A stretch of 64,000 nucleotides of DNA from Candidatus Peribacteria bacterium (lineage in GTDB: Bacteria > Patescibacteriota > Gracilibacteria > UBA1369 > 2-02-FULL-48-14): assembly GCA_943349825.1 (NCBI GenBank), contig CALQZQ010000001.1, positions 124,001-188,000 on the forward strand, given 5' to 3'. A program made the position numbers and the translations under genes. Under the pieces are notes generated by a model, which was given only the letters and a program-made list of their open reading frames with translations, did no database searches and had not been told where the DNA came from. Within the stretch, counting starts at the first letter, position 1. The number at the start of each line of letters is the position of its first letter. Below, piece after piece: positions 1 through 9,170 of this stretch.

Positions 1-525
1 TTGGCTCCGCTCGATCCACGCAAACGCCTTTCTTGGACCTTTGCCTCGGCTCGTCGTTTTCCTAAAGTTTCTTTCGTTTGTGCCGGGCTCAAAAAGCAGG
101 ACAGTCGTTTTTCCCGACTGCGTGTGCCGGATTTGCCGAACCTTTATTCTTTGGCTTCCGTGACGGAAGAAGAGAAAAAATGGCTGCTCAAAAATGCGAC
201 AGCCTTACTCGCGCTCAGTGCTTATGAAGGCTTTGACCTACCGGTTTTGGAAGCGATTTCGGCTAAGATCCCGGTGATTCTTTCAGACATTTCGGTGCAT
301 CGGGAGCTCTATAAAAATGCTGTGTTTGTGAGCGATCAATCTGAACTCCAGGCCGCGCTCTATTCCGCCTTGCAGGGTGATGGAAAGATCCCTCAGCTGC
401 GCGGAGACTATTCTTGGAAGAAGGCAGCGGATCGAGCCTTACTTTTCTTTTTCCGCGTACTCCTTCACAAAGATCGAAACCGTGGTGGCGACCGGCACGG
501 CCATGATCATTCCCACAATGCCTAG
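1..525 (+). CDS. Glycosyltransferase family 4 (group 1), C-terminal part only
   Basis: The window opens inside this gene, so only the last ~174 codons are seen. The stretch around residues 70-102 (EGFDLPVLEAISAKIPVILS) is the nucleotide-sugar-binding signature of GT-B family 4 enzymes, followed by the usual helix ending in YSWKKAADRAL. The family transfers a sugar from an NDP-sugar to a lipid or saccharide acceptor at the inner membrane face. After about residue 148 the protein runs into an Arg/His-rich tail (ending HGHDHSHNA) that is read from DNA antisense to the 3' end of the permease gene. The two genes overlap tail to tail by 87 bp, so the tail is probably a late extension after loss of an earlier stop. 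Acceptor sugar cannot be told. Confidence 0.8.
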   Translation: MAPLDPRKRLSWTFASARRFPKVSFVCAGLKKQDSRFSRLRVPDLPNLYSLASVTEEEKKWLLKNATALLALSAYEGFDLPVLEAISAKIPVILSDISVHRELYKNAVFVSDQSELQAALYSALQGDGKIPQLRGDYSWKKAADRALLFFFRVLLHKDRNRGGDRHGHDHSHNA

Positions 526-1656
526 GGTTTCGAGCCCGGTGAGCATCGCCAGGATGATGATGATGGGGCTGAGTCCTACGGCCTTGCGCATGACGAGTGG
601 AATCAAAACGTGACCTTCAATTTGTTGAATCAAGATGATGAGCCCGATCACCCACACGGCGAGCCAAGGAGATTCGTTGAAGGCCACAAGTACAGCAGGG
701 ATACCGGAAGCAACAGGGCCTACTACGGGAAGCAGTTCTCCGATTCCTGTCATCATGGCCAGAGTGAGTGCATTGTCGACTCCTAAAATCAATAAGCCGA
801 TCCACGTGAGCAGGAACATGAGGAACATCAGCATCAATTGTCCGTTGAGCCAGTAGCCTACTTTGGTTTGGATGGCGTGAATTTTTTCTGCGATGTAAGC
901 GCCGTGTTTAGAAGGGAAAAGGGAAATGAAGAATTCGTTCACGTCGCTATCGTTCACTACGAGGAAGAAAGTCAGCACCAGTACTACGATAAAGTTCAGG
1001 ACTCCATTGAATACAGTATGGATCACTTCGAGGGTGTTTCCTGCAAAGAATTCCAGTTGGCTGGCTGCTCTTTCCAGACCGAGCTTGAGTTCGGCGATCA
1101 CTGATTCCTGATCGACTTGTTGTAAGAAGTCGTTCAAAGGACCTTCAAGACTTTTGCCAAAGGGAAGGGAAATGGGGCCTTCGTTCAACTTCCCGAGTAT
1201 GCTGCTGAGACTTTTGCCCAACTCCACGAGTTGAGTGGCCATGAGCGGTATGAGCTGAGAAATGAAGAACACTATTGCTAGAAGCAAGAGCAGGTAAATG
1301 AAGGAGACGCTGAGGGCTCGTGGTACGCGGTAGCGCTTTTCTAGAGCGTTGACGGTGGGGTTGAGGGCGGAAGCGAAGAGGATTGAAATGAAGAAAATGA
1401 GGAGGATGTGGCTGATCTCTCCCAAAAATTGGCTGAGGACCACCATGGCGATCACCACGATGGTGGCTTTGGCTACGTTCAGTAATGAAAAATGAAAGAT
1501 GACTTCTTCAGCATCGTCTTTCTCCGCCTTCTTACTGACCTGTGGTTTGAATTTAATCTGCTCTTCCCGTTCTTTTTTTAAATCACGCAGCGTTTTGCGC
1601 AGATTTTTGAACTTCTTGGTGGTGAAATCGACGATTTTGGAAAGATTTTTTTCCAT
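439..1656 (-). CDS. AI-2E family transporter (PF01594-type permease)
   Basis: A 405-residue polytopic membrane protein. Two family signatures are clear: GIGELLPVVGPVASGIPAVL and, nearer the C-terminus, QQIEGHVLIPLVMRKAVGL followed by a Gly-rich hydrophobic segment ending in AVPVAT. About eight membrane segments are visible. Unlike typical members it starts with ~60 charged, probably cytoplasmic residues (Lys/Arg/Glu-rich, coiled-coil-like) before the first hydrophobic stretch. Known members export small molecules or ions (AI-2, Na+/H+), and the substrate here is unknown. It begins 2 bp after the stop of the VirB2-like gene on the same strand, so the two are likely co-transcribed. Confidence 0.88.
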   Translation of the reverse strand: MEKNLSKIVDFTTKKFKNLRKTLRDLKKEREEQIKFKPQVSKKAEKDDAEEVIFHFSLLNVAKATIVVIAMVVLSQFLGEISHILLIFFISILFASALNPTVNALEKRYRVPRALSVSFIYLLLLLAIVFFISQLIPLMATQLVELGKSLSSILGKLNEGPISLPFGKSLEGPLNDFLQQVDQESVIAELKLGLERAASQLEFFAGNTLEVIHTVFNGVLNFIVVLVLTFFLVVNDSDVNEFFISLFPSKHGAYIAEKIHAIQTKVGYWLNGQLMLMFLMFLLTWIGLLILGVDNALTLAMMTGIGELLPVVGPVASGIPAVLVAFNESPWLAVWVIGLIILIQQIEGHVLIPLVMRKAVGLSPIIIILAMLTGLETLGIVGMIMAVPVATTVSIFVKEYAEKEK

Positions 1657-1657
1657 A

Positions 1658-2176
1658 TCAGCTGGTGAGGGCTAGAAGGATGAGGTTGACGACAAACCAG
1701 GAGGTGATGACCATAATGAAACCGCCCAGGGCGTAAGTGATGATGTGCTTGCCTTTCTCTTTGTCGTCCGTGATTCCGCCTGCAATATAGTAGTAAGCGC
1801 CCACCACTACCATCATCACCGCGATGAGACCGGCGAGTTGGATCACAAACTGCAGCGCATAGATCACAAAATAAGGAATCATCCAGAATTTGACGTAACC
1901 TGTTTTGAGAGCACAGGCAAAGAAGTCTTTAACCACATCTACTCCTGCATTTTCTATGATGGTCTTGTAGGCCGAAGAACCGGCGTTCACTTGAGATATG
2001 AAATCGTTCCATGACTCTTTGTGATTCCCTGATTCGTCTAGACTTTGGTCACAAGGGTAGTTGGTGTTATTTTCATCCAGATTGGGCAAAATACTGCTGC
2101 TGACTGCGTCTACCGAAGGCACACTCATTAGGAGAGTGCTTGCGATCACGAGAGAAATCCAGAATTTTTTGAGCAT
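1658..2176 (-). CDS. Small membrane protein resembling VirB2/TrbC-type pilin subunits
   Basis: 172 residues with a cleavable signal peptide (about residues 1-24, ending SVDA), a soluble Cys-containing region (Cys around 42 and 92), and two C-terminal hydrophobic helices separated by the short polar loop GGITDDKEKGKHI. The arrangement of two helices with a GGI-D-E/K loop is that of VirB2/TrbC-like pilin proteins, common in CPR genomes beside type IV secretion fragments. Function is inferred from architecture only. It is first in a two-gene unit with the AI-2E permease and lies divergent to der. Confidence 0.6.
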   Translation of the reverse strand: MLKKFWISLVIASTLLMSVPSVDAVSSSILPNLDENNTNYPCDQSLDESGNHKESWNDFISQVNAGSSAYKTIIENAGVDVVKDFFACALKTGYVKFWMIPYFVIYALQFVIQLAGLIAVMMVVVGAYYYIAGGITDDKEKGKHIITYALGGFIMVITSWFVVNLILLALTS

Positions 2177-2263
2177 GGGCGTGGGGATGTTTGTATTAAC
2201 TCAAATTTTGGACTTTTCGGCAAGCTTGAGTTTCTGGTTGGGATCAGGTAAGGTGCCCGTACT

Positions 2264-3718
2264 ATGACAGCAGTGGTTGCCATTGTCGGACGTCCTAACG
2301 TGGGTAAATCCACGCTTTTCAATCGCTTGCTTGGAAAGCGTAAGGCCATCGAGTCCAGCGTGCCCGGCACGACGCGGGATCGTATTTATGAAACGATGGA
2401 AATTGGCGCCTATCAGGTGTTGATGGTGGACACGGGAGGACTCGAGCTCGGAAAATCTCAGGACAGCATTGAAGCGAATGTGCAGGAACAATCCAAAGTC
2501 GCTATTGATGGGGCCGATGTGATTTTGTTTGTGGTGGATGTGCGTGCGGATATGACTGCGGAAGACTTCCACGCGGCGGAACTGCTGCGCAAATCTAAGA
2601 AAAAAGTGATATTGGTGGCCAATAAGTGTGACAATCCTCGTTATGAGGAGCTTCGCTACAATTTGTACGAACTTGGTTTTGGGGAACCGGTGGCTGTGGC
2701 TGCGCTCCATTCCATGGGCGTCTATGAACTCGAGGATCAGATCGAAAATGGACTCAAGGAGCTTGGTTTTGAAAAGGGGACGCCGGCAGACAGGCCCACG
2801 GGCCGTCTCCGCATCGCCTTCTTGGGTCGCCCGAATGTGGGTAAATCCACGATGGTGAACTCTTTGTTTGGAAAAAAACGTGTGGTGGTTTCGGAAGTGG
2901 CGGGTACGACTCGTGATGCGACGGAAGTGGATTTTGATTACGATGGCCACGCCTTCACCTTGATAGATACGGCCGGTATGCGTCGCCGTGGAAAGGTGGA
3001 ACCTGGCATTGAAAAGTATAGCATTTTGCGCACCATGCAATCCGTGGACGAAGCGGATGTCTGTGTGGTGATGGTGGATTTTTCCGAAGGGGTGATGAAT
3101 CAGGATGCGCACGTGTGTGAATATATTTTGGAAAAGAAACGAGGGCTGATTTTGGTGGCGAATAAAGTAGATGCGATTGATGCGGATGAACGAGAACAAG
3201 CCGAGCACATGTTCATTCATGCGCTCAAGGATAAGATGGCGTTCTTGCCTTGGGCTCCGCTCATCTTCACGTCGGCTTTGGAACGTCGCAATGTGTTCAA
3301 TGTTTTGGAAATTGCGCTGCAAATTCAAGACCAGCGTTGCCGTACGATTCCTAAGCAGGATTTGGCGGTCTGGCTGCAAATGTCGCTCGATAAGCATCCC
3401 CCTAGAGGAATGCGTGGCAAGCACAAGTTTGCGATTTTAGGAATGAAGCAGGATGGCATTCAACCCCCCACCTTTGTTTTCACCTGCAACTGGCCGGAAA
3501 TCATGCACTTTTCTTACAGTCGTTATTTAGAAAATGAACTGCGCGGCCGCTTTGGCTTCGTTGGAACGCCGATTCGCTTTATTTTCCGTACTCCGGAAGA
3601 CCGCGGGGGAAGCCGAAAGCGCGAAGAACAAGAGGTGGCTCAGGAAGAAACTGTGGCCAAAGAAGCTCTGCTTGCAGAGATGGATGTTTCTGCGGACGAT
3701 GAGTTTGAGGAACAATAA
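2264..3718 (+). CDS. der: Ribosome biogenesis GTPase Der (EngA)
   Basis: 484 residues with two tandem GTPase domains, each with GRPNVGKS as P-loop (about residues 9-16 and 187-194), a DTAG/DTGG switch, and NKxD-type base-recognition motifs (NKCD, NKVD). The C-terminal KH-like domain follows. Der binds the 50S subunit and is needed for its late assembly. The ATG lies about 90 bp beyond the start of the divergent VirB2-like gene. The C-terminus carries an extra Lys/Arg- then Glu-rich tail of about 35 residues beyond the usual end. It meets the ABC exporter gene tail to tail with no gap. Confidence 0.97.
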   Translation: MTAVVAIVGRPNVGKSTLFNRLLGKRKAIESSVPGTTRDRIYETMEIGAYQVLMVDTGGLELGKSQDSIEANVQEQSKVAIDGADVILFVVDVRADMTAEDFHAAELLRKSKKKVILVANKCDNPRYEELRYNLYELGFGEPVAVAALHSMGVYELEDQIENGLKELGFEKGTPADRPTGRLRIAFLGRPNVGKSTMVNSLFGKKRVVVSEVAGTTRDATEVDFDYDGHAFTLIDTAGMRRRGKVEPGIEKYSILRTMQSVDEADVCVVMVDFSEGVMNQDAHVCEYILEKKRGLILVANKVDAIDADEREQAEHMFIHALKDKMAFLPWAPLIFTSALERRNVFNVLEIALQIQDQRCRTIPKQDLAVWLQMSLDKHPPRGMRGKHKFAILGMKQDGIQPPTFVFTCNWPEIMHFSYSRYLENELRGRFGFVGTPIRFIFRTPEDRGGSRKREEQEVAQEETVAKEALLAEMDVSADDEFEEQ

Positions 3719-5494
3719 CTAGAGGACTTGTTTCTCCCAGAGCGTATAGAACTGGCCTTTTTGAGCGATCAAAGATTCAAAGGTGCCTTCTTCCACGATG
3801 CGGCCGTTCCCCAGCACAAGGATGCGATCCATCTCTTTCAAGGTGGATAGACGATGAGCAATGACGATGGCGGTGACGTTCTTGAAAAAATCATGGAGAG
3901 CCAAACGAATTTTGCTTTCGGACTCTCCGTCTAAGTGAGACGTGGCTTCGTCTAAGAAAAGGAGCTCCGGGTGGCAGTAGATGGCTCGTGCGATTCCCAC
4001 TCGCTGGCGTTCACCTCCGGAAAGTTTGATGCCTTTTTCTCCTATCAAAGAATCCACTCCGTTCGGCAGTTTGTGCAAAAAATCTTTAACGTGGGCGACG
4101 GCGAGAGCCTTTTGAAAACGTTTTTCGTCCACGCCACCATCCAGGGCTAGAGTGACATTGTTCTTCAATGATAAATTGAAGAGTTCAGTTTCTTGGGGTA
4201 CATAGGAAAAGTGCTTCAAGTAGGATTCACGTTTGATGTTTTTGAGTTCTTTGTCGTTGAAAAGAATGTCGCCTTCGTAGCGGTCGTAGAGTTTGAGCAG
4301 TAGTTTGAACAGAGTGGATTTTCCCGCTCCGGAAAGACCGACGATGCCCACTTTTTCGCCCCGCTTGATGTCGAAAGAAATTCCTTGGAGTACTTCTTCT
4401 GTACTGTAGGAAAATTTCAAATTTTTCACGGAAAGTGTGCTCCACTGCTGGGGAAACGCTTGGGTTCCGGACAACTCTGCACTGGGTTTGCTCGTGAGCA
4501 TTTCTTTGAGTCTCATCATGGCGATGCGACTCAGCTCAAAATGATAGGCCACCTCGGAGAGTTCGCCCGCTGAGTCGGAGATTTTCAGGAAATAAAGAAG
4601 TACGAGTGAGATGACTCCCACTTCGAATTCACCGCTGAACACGGTAAAAACGACATACCACAGGATGACTTGTCGGAAAAATTCCCTCCATAGGTTCAGG
4701 ATCAAAGAGCGTGAACGGTACCACAGGATTCTTTTTTGGATGGCTTTGTAGAGTTTCACCGATCTTCTTTTGAGCCAAGCCAGCACGGGCTTCCAAAAAC
4801 CAAGTGCCCGAATGGTAACGATGTTGTTTACCGATTCAAACATCACACCTTCGAATTTTTCCCATTGATCGTTGGCTTCGATGGAACTCACGGAAGATTT
4901 CTGCGTGAGAACGCGGGCCATTATGTAATAGGTCAGGAAAAAGAAGACCATGAAGCCGCTGACCCAAGTTCCCAGGCTCAACAAAACGATGGTGATACCG
5001 ATCACATTGATAGTGGATTCAATGGAAAGGTCCACGTACATGCGCATGAGTTGATCCAAACTTTCCCCGGCTTTGTGTATTTTTTGTAGCTTGTTCCCGC
5101 TGTTTTCTTTTTCGTGCCAGTCGGGGTCTAGGCGAAAAATGTGAGCAATGGCTCCTTTCATGGCATCCAGGCGCATGGCTTCACTCACTTGGTAGATGAT
5201 GTACTTGGCGCCGTCGTGGGTGCAGTAATGGTAAAGGCCGAGGATCCAAATGGTACCCATGTAGGTCCAGAACGTTTTCAAAGAATCGCCGGGCTGGTAG
5301 GTGGTGGCGAAGTTGATGATTTGGCTCAGCGCCCAGGGAGGGTAAAGCCAAACGATGTCGCTGGTGATGCGGAGCAAAGAACCTAAAAAGAACCGGCCTT
5401 TATAGGGTTTGATGTAGCGCCATAAGTCCCGAATGAGTTCGAAAGTTCCATAATTCACGTCTTCATTGTAATAGAGGCGAGGTGGGTCTGCCAC
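3719..5494 (-). CDS. ABC exporter, fused membrane and ATPase domains
   Basis: 591 residues: six-helix transmembrane domain (about 30-320), then a nucleotide-binding domain with Walker A GLSGAGKST, signature LSGGERQRVGIARA, Walker B LLFLDEATSHLD and switch His in IAHRLST. This is the half-transporter plan of lipid, peptide or drug exporters (MsbA/LmrA-like), which work as dimers. The chosen start is GTG at 5494, inside the 3' end of the upstream nucleotidyltransferase-like gene (40-bp overlap), which suggests translational coupling. Substrate unknown. The neighbouring glycosyltransferase hints at envelope export, but that is weak. Confidence 0.92.
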   Translation of the reverse strand: MADPPRLYYNEDVNYGTFELIRDLWRYIKPYKGRFFLGSLLRITSDIVWLYPPWALSQIINFATTYQPGDSLKTFWTYMGTIWILGLYHYCTHDGAKYIIYQVSEAMRLDAMKGAIAHIFRLDPDWHEKENSGNKLQKIHKAGESLDQLMRMYVDLSIESTINVIGITIVLLSLGTWVSGFMVFFFLTYYIMARVLTQKSSVSSIEANDQWEKFEGVMFESVNNIVTIRALGFWKPVLAWLKRRSVKLYKAIQKRILWYRSRSLILNLWREFFRQVILWYVVFTVFSGEFEVGVISLVLLYFLKISDSAGELSEVAYHFELSRIAMMRLKEMLTSKPSAELSGTQAFPQQWSTLSVKNLKFSYSTEEVLQGISFDIKRGEKVGIVGLSGAGKSTLFKLLLKLYDRYEGDILFNDKELKNIKRESYLKHFSYVPQETELFNLSLKNNVTLALDGGVDEKRFQKALAVAHVKDFLHKLPNGVDSLIGEKGIKLSGGERQRVGIARAIYCHPELLFLDEATSHLDGESESKIRLALHDFFKNVTAIVIAHRLSTLKEMDRILVLGNGRIVEEGTFESLIAQKGQFYTLWEKQVL

Positions 5495-6378
5495 TTATTT
5501 TGAATTTCGCCGCGCGCGTCGTGGTCGTGGAATTTGAGCATGGTGTCGGAAATCACGGTGCCACTACTGTCTGTGAGGCCGCGCGCTTTGTCGTGGATGC
5601 GGGCCAACTGTTTGTTGCGAGTTTCGAGTTCGTATTTTTCGCGGTTCAAGACCCATTCGAGGGTTCTGCGGATGGTGCTGGCGAGCGACCCGCTTTTGCG
5701 GAAGTAGCGACGTTTGGGGAAAAGGGTGTGGAAGTAGGTTTTGATCCAACGGTTTTGGGCGATGAGGGCTTCGTAAGTGGTATAGTCGCCGGCGATGGGT
5801 TCCAGGGTTTTGAGCCAGTAGGCGAGGTAGATGTCGGTGGGCTGGAGGGCGATGCTTTCCAGGTTGAGGCGCTCTTCTGTGATGTAAAAACTCAGGCAGA
5901 AGCGCTTGCGGATTTTGGAGCCGTGGCGACGGATTCCTAGAACGGTGGTCAGAGCCGTCAGCCACCAACGGGCCAGGAAGAGGCGATTTTTTTGAGCGAT
6001 CACAAAGAGATCAATGTCGCTGCCGGGGTGTACGTCTCCGAGAGGGAGTGTATTGCAGACGGCGATCAGTTTTATAAAAGGGCACAGGTTCAAGAGGCTT
6101 TGGTAGCGGCGGACTTTTTTGAAGTAACTCTTTTGCAGCGCGAGTTTTTTCCGCCAGGCTTCCCAAAATTCAGAGTCGCGGTGCAGGCTGAAGTAGCCGG
6201 CGTGGTAGTGGACCAGCGGGCTTTCCTTGAGGTAAATGTCGATTTTGTCGTCGTCGAAGTCCCCCCAAAGCAGATGCTCCGAAACTTCTCCACGGGTCAG
6301 CGGGACCCCGAAGAGATCAAAGTAGGCCAAGGTTTGGAGGACGGCTTGTTTGACGGTTTGCATAGTTCGAGTTTTCAT
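5455..6378 (-). CDS. Nucleotidyltransferase-fold protein with N-terminal winged-helix-like region
   Basis: 307 residues. The motif GDVHPGSDIDLFVI (about residues 113-126) matches the GS-x-D-x-D metal-binding core of Pol-beta-type nucleotidyltransferases. Residues 8-75 look like a small helix-turn-helix (LAYFDLFGVPLTRGEVSEHL). The rest is helical and basic. Proteins of this plan are frequent in CPR genomes without a known substrate. An alternative start is Met6 at 6363. Its start codon is only 17 bp from that of uvrC on the other strand, so promoters must overlap the opposing genes. It precedes and overlaps the ABC exporter. Confidence 0.6.
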   Translation of the reverse strand: MKTRTMQTVKQAVLQTLAYFDLFGVPLTRGEVSEHLLWGDFDDDKIDIYLKESPLVHYHAGYFSLHRDSEFWEAWRKKLALQKSYFKKVRRYQSLLNLCPFIKLIAVCNTLPLGDVHPGSDIDLFVIAQKNRLFLARWWLTALTTVLGIRRHGSKIRKRFCLSFYITEERLNLESIALQPTDIYLAYWLKTLEPIAGDYTTYEALIAQNRWIKTYFHTLFPKRRYFRKSGSLASTIRRTLEWVLNREKYELETRNKQLARIHDKARGLTDSSGTVISDTMLKFHDHDARGEIQNKWQTHLASITMKT

Positions 6379-6395
6379 CTTACCATGAATTTAGC

Positions 6396-8672
6396 ATGTC
6401 AAAACCTATCATTGAATCCTTGCTCAAAAAGCTCCCGCACAGTCCGGGCGTCTATAAAATGAAGGACGGGGAAGGGCGGATTTTGTATGTGGGGAAGGCC
6501 AAGGATTTATCCAAGCGCGTGCATTCGTATTTTCGAGTGATGAAGGATAGGCCCATGCGTACGCAGAAATTGGTGGAAAACATTGCAGATTTGGAATGGA
6601 TTGAAGTGGGCAGCGATTTGGAAGCGCTTTTTTTGGAAACGAATCTGATTAAAGAGTTTCGGCCAAAGTACAACGTGCTGATGAAGGACGACAAGAATTT
6701 TGTGTACATCAAAATCACCAAGGAAGATTTTCCCCGCATTTTGATTGTGCGTCGGGTGGATCGGGATGGGGCACGTTATTTTGGTCCGAAGACGGCTGCG
6801 GGAACCGTGCGTAAAACTCTCACTCTGCTTCAGAAACTCTTCATGTACCGCAGTTGTGATTTGGGTTTAAAGTGGAAGGACGGCGAAACGGAGGTGACCT
6901 ATAAGAGCATCGCGTACCCGTGTTTGGATTATCACATCAAGCGCTGTGCGGCGCCGTGCATCAGCAAGATCACGCCGGAAGCGTATGCCGAGTCCATTCA
7001 TAAAATCGAACTGTTTTTGGAAGGGAAGACGGGGGACATCGAGGCGGAACTTCGCCAGCAGATGGCTACGGCAGCGACTGAAAAACATTTTGAAAAAGCG
7101 GCTCTGCTGCGCGATAAGTTGCTGGCGCTGCAGAATCTCAACGATTCTTCCGACCAACTGGTGACTTCGCCGGATCAATTCAACACGGATGTGTTTTCTT
7201 TTGTGCTGGAAGCGGGGAAGGCTTATTTCAATCTTTTTATCCTGCGCAATGGCAAGTTGGTGAATCAAGAGAACTTCATTGCGGAAGCCTTTGGTTTTGA
7301 GCCGGGTGAAGAAGAAAAGGCTTCTGATGTGATGGAAGCCTGTCTCACCCAGTATTACCAAAAGGCCACGAATTTTCCGGACACCATTTTGATTGCGCAA
7401 GACTTGGAAGAACCGGATTTTTTGGAGGATTGGCTCAAGAATCAAGCCAGTCATCGTGTGGAAATCCGTGTGCCCAAGCGGGGAACCAAACACCAGCTGC
7501 TCGAGCTGGGTGAGAAGAATGCGCGTAGTTTTCAAAAACAACAGAAGGCACGTTGGGAAGGTTTTGCTCCGAGTGAGGAAGAAACTTTGCTGGAACTCGC
7601 CAAAGCTTTGGGCCTCCCCAAGCCACCGAAGCGCATGGAGTGTTACGACAATTCGCACCTCGGCGGCACGGACACGGTGGCCAGCATGGTGGTTTTTGAA
7701 AATGGAAAACCTAAGACCTCCGATTATCGCAAGTTTCGACTCAAGACCATTGCCGACGGCGAGATCGACGACTTCAAATCCATGAATGAAGTCCTGATGC
7801 GTCGCCTCTTTTACCTCAGCAAGGGGCCGAAAGGGGTGAGTTTCCGCAAAGCAGCTAAAACGCATACGAAGGGAATTGAGGCGCTGCTCGAAGAATGGCG
7901 CGGAGACAAAACTATTTTGGGTGAACTGTCCGAATATTCTGTGGCGCTCAAGGACAAAAAAGTATTGGGACTTTTGCGACTGCTGCCCGGGAAAGATAAA
8001 TCTTTTTTGCAGCTTTCCCTGTATGTTGCGCCCAAGGCGCGTGAGAACGGTATTGGGAAAGGGCTCATGCGTAGTGCCTATGATCGACTCAAGGCCAAGC
8101 GTATTTATCTGACTTGCGACGAAGACCGCCGCGAATTTTACGAACACTTTGGTTTTGGCGATGTGAAACAATTTCCTGAAGAATTTGCTCAGGATTTGAA
8201 GCCCTTGCTCATGGCCTACGATCCTTCCAAGCACCACGACGCTTCTTTCGAAACAAAGCCCGATCTGATTGTGATCGATGGAGGCAAGGGGCAACTCGGC
8301 ATGGCCGTGAAGGCACGCGACGCGCTGGGCCTTAATATTCCGATGGTCGGACTTGCGAAACGCGAAGAAGACATCTTTGTCCCCGGTAAATCCTTGCCCT
8401 TGCTGATCCCTAAAGATTCCAAGGGGCTCATGATGCTGCGCCACATTCGTGATGAAGCGCACCGTTTCGCCATCACTTTCCAAAAAAGTTCCCGCAAAAA
8501 ATACCTCACCGCTTCTGCGCTCGACGCCGTGGAAGGACTCGGCGAAGTGGGTAAGATGAAACTGCTCAATGCTTTCGGTTCGGTGGAACGCATCAAAGCC
8601 GCGAGTCTGGAAGAAATTGCCACGGTGGTGGGGGAGAAGGTGGCGGAGAAAGTGGTGGAGCATTTGACGTAA
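6396..8672 (+). CDS. uvrC: Excinuclease UvrC with an embedded GNAT acetyltransferase domain
   Basis: 758 residues against about 600 for usual UvrC. In order: GIY-YIG nuclease (15-90), four Cys (154, 176, 184, 188) spaced as in the reported UvrC Fe-S cluster, UVR helix pair (~207-243), RNase-H-like nuclease starting at CYDNSH (Asp417), continuing at VIDGGKGQL (Asp628) and RDEAHRFAI (His689), then helix-hairpin-helix (~704-758). All three catalytic residues of the C-terminal nuclease are kept. Between FKSMNEVLMRRL (~471) and PDLIVIDGG (622), where other UvrCs have a dozen or so residues, lie about 145. They include a GNAT core: beta strand LSLYVAP, acetyl-CoA loop RENGIGKGLM (549-558) and motif B FYEHFGF (581-587). 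UvrC makes both incisions in nucleotide excision repair. What the acetyltransferase does is unknown. Confidence 0.95.
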   Translation: MSKPIIESLLKKLPHSPGVYKMKDGEGRILYVGKAKDLSKRVHSYFRVMKDRPMRTQKLVENIADLEWIEVGSDLEALFLETNLIKEFRPKYNVLMKDDKNFVYIKITKEDFPRILIVRRVDRDGARYFGPKTAAGTVRKTLTLLQKLFMYRSCDLGLKWKDGETEVTYKSIAYPCLDYHIKRCAAPCISKITPEAYAESIHKIELFLEGKTGDIEAELRQQMATAATEKHFEKAALLRDKLLALQNLNDSSDQLVTSPDQFNTDVFSFVLEAGKAYFNLFILRNGKLVNQENFIAEAFGFEPGEEEKASDVMEACLTQYYQKATNFPDTILIAQDLEEPDFLEDWLKNQASHRVEIRVPKRGTKHQLLELGEKNARSFQKQQKARWEGFAPSEEETLLELAKALGLPKPPKRMECYDNSHLGGTDTVASMVVFENGKPKTSDYRKFRLKTIADGEIDDFKSMNEVLMRRLFYLSKGPKGVSFRKAAKTHTKGIEALLEEWRGDKTILGELSEYSVALKDKKVLGLLRLLPGKDKSFLQLSLYVAPKARENGIGKGLMRSAYDRLKAKRIYLTCDEDRREFYEHFGFGDVKQFPEEFAQDLKPLLMAYDPSKHHDASFETKPDLIVIDGGKGQLGMAVKARDALGLNIPMVGLAKREEDIFVPGKSLPLLIPKDSKGLMMLRHIRDEAHRFAITFQKSSRKKYLTASALDAVEGLGEVGKMKLLNAFGSVERIKAASLEEIATVVGEKVAEKVVEHLT

Positions 8673-8714
8673 AACCCTTTCCCCGCGAGAATACGTCCGA
8701 CTTAACTCATTCTT

Positions 8715-9155
8715 ATGAATCTTGCCGAACTCCAGGAAAATCTCAAACAGGCCATGCTCGCGAAGGAGGAACTCAAAGTTTCTGTGCTGCGTATGCTTAA
8801 GGCGGAAATCATGAAAATCCAGACGGATGGCAGTGGTACGGAAATCACGCCGGAGTTGATTCAAAATACTATTCAAAAACTCGTGAAACAGCGCAAGGAC
8901 GCTTTTGAGCAATTCACCAGTGGTGGTCGCCCCGAGCTCGCTGAAAAGGAGCAACAGGAAATCGCCCTTTTGATGGTTTATCTTCCCGAACAAATGAGCG
9001 AAGAGGCGGTTCGCGCCGAAGTGCGTGCTACGAAAGCAGCTTTGGGGGTCACAGATAAAAGCGGTGTTGGAAAACTCATGGGTGCGCTGATGGGCAAACT
9101 CAAAGGCAAGGCCGATGGAGGACTCATCAAAAAGATTGTGGAGGAGGAATTGTAA
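8715..9155 (+). CDS. yqeY: GatB/YqeY domain protein
   Basis: 146 residues, the full normal length of free-standing YqeY proteins, with the typical start (LQENLKQAMLAKEELKVSVLRML), the EITPELIQNTIQKLVKQRKDA helix and the C-terminal Gly/Lys-rich hairpin-helix region (GVGKLMGALMGKLKGKADGG). The fold is shared with the tail of GatB, which binds tRNA. The free protein is suspected to act on tRNA or amidotransfer but has no proven reaction. It follows uvrC after 42 bp and is likely in the same transcript. Confidence 0.9.
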   Translation: MNLAELQENLKQAMLAKEELKVSVLRMLKAEIMKIQTDGSGTEITPELIQNTIQKLVKQRKDAFEQFTSGGRPELAEKEQQEIALLMVYLPEQMSEEAVRAEVRATKAALGVTDKSGVGKLMGALMGKLKGKADGGLIKKIVEEEL

Positions 9156-9170
9156 AACTTATAGTGTAGT

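Noticed and set aside
2201-3424. 407-codon minus-strand frame opposite der
   Set aside because: His-rich composition typical of antisense shadows; der is unmistakable.
6867-8993. 708-codon open frame on the minus strand opposite uvrC
   Set aside because: His/Phe/Arg-rich, no family resemblance, and entirely antisense to uvrC, which has all its catalytic motifs. It is a shadow of codon bias.
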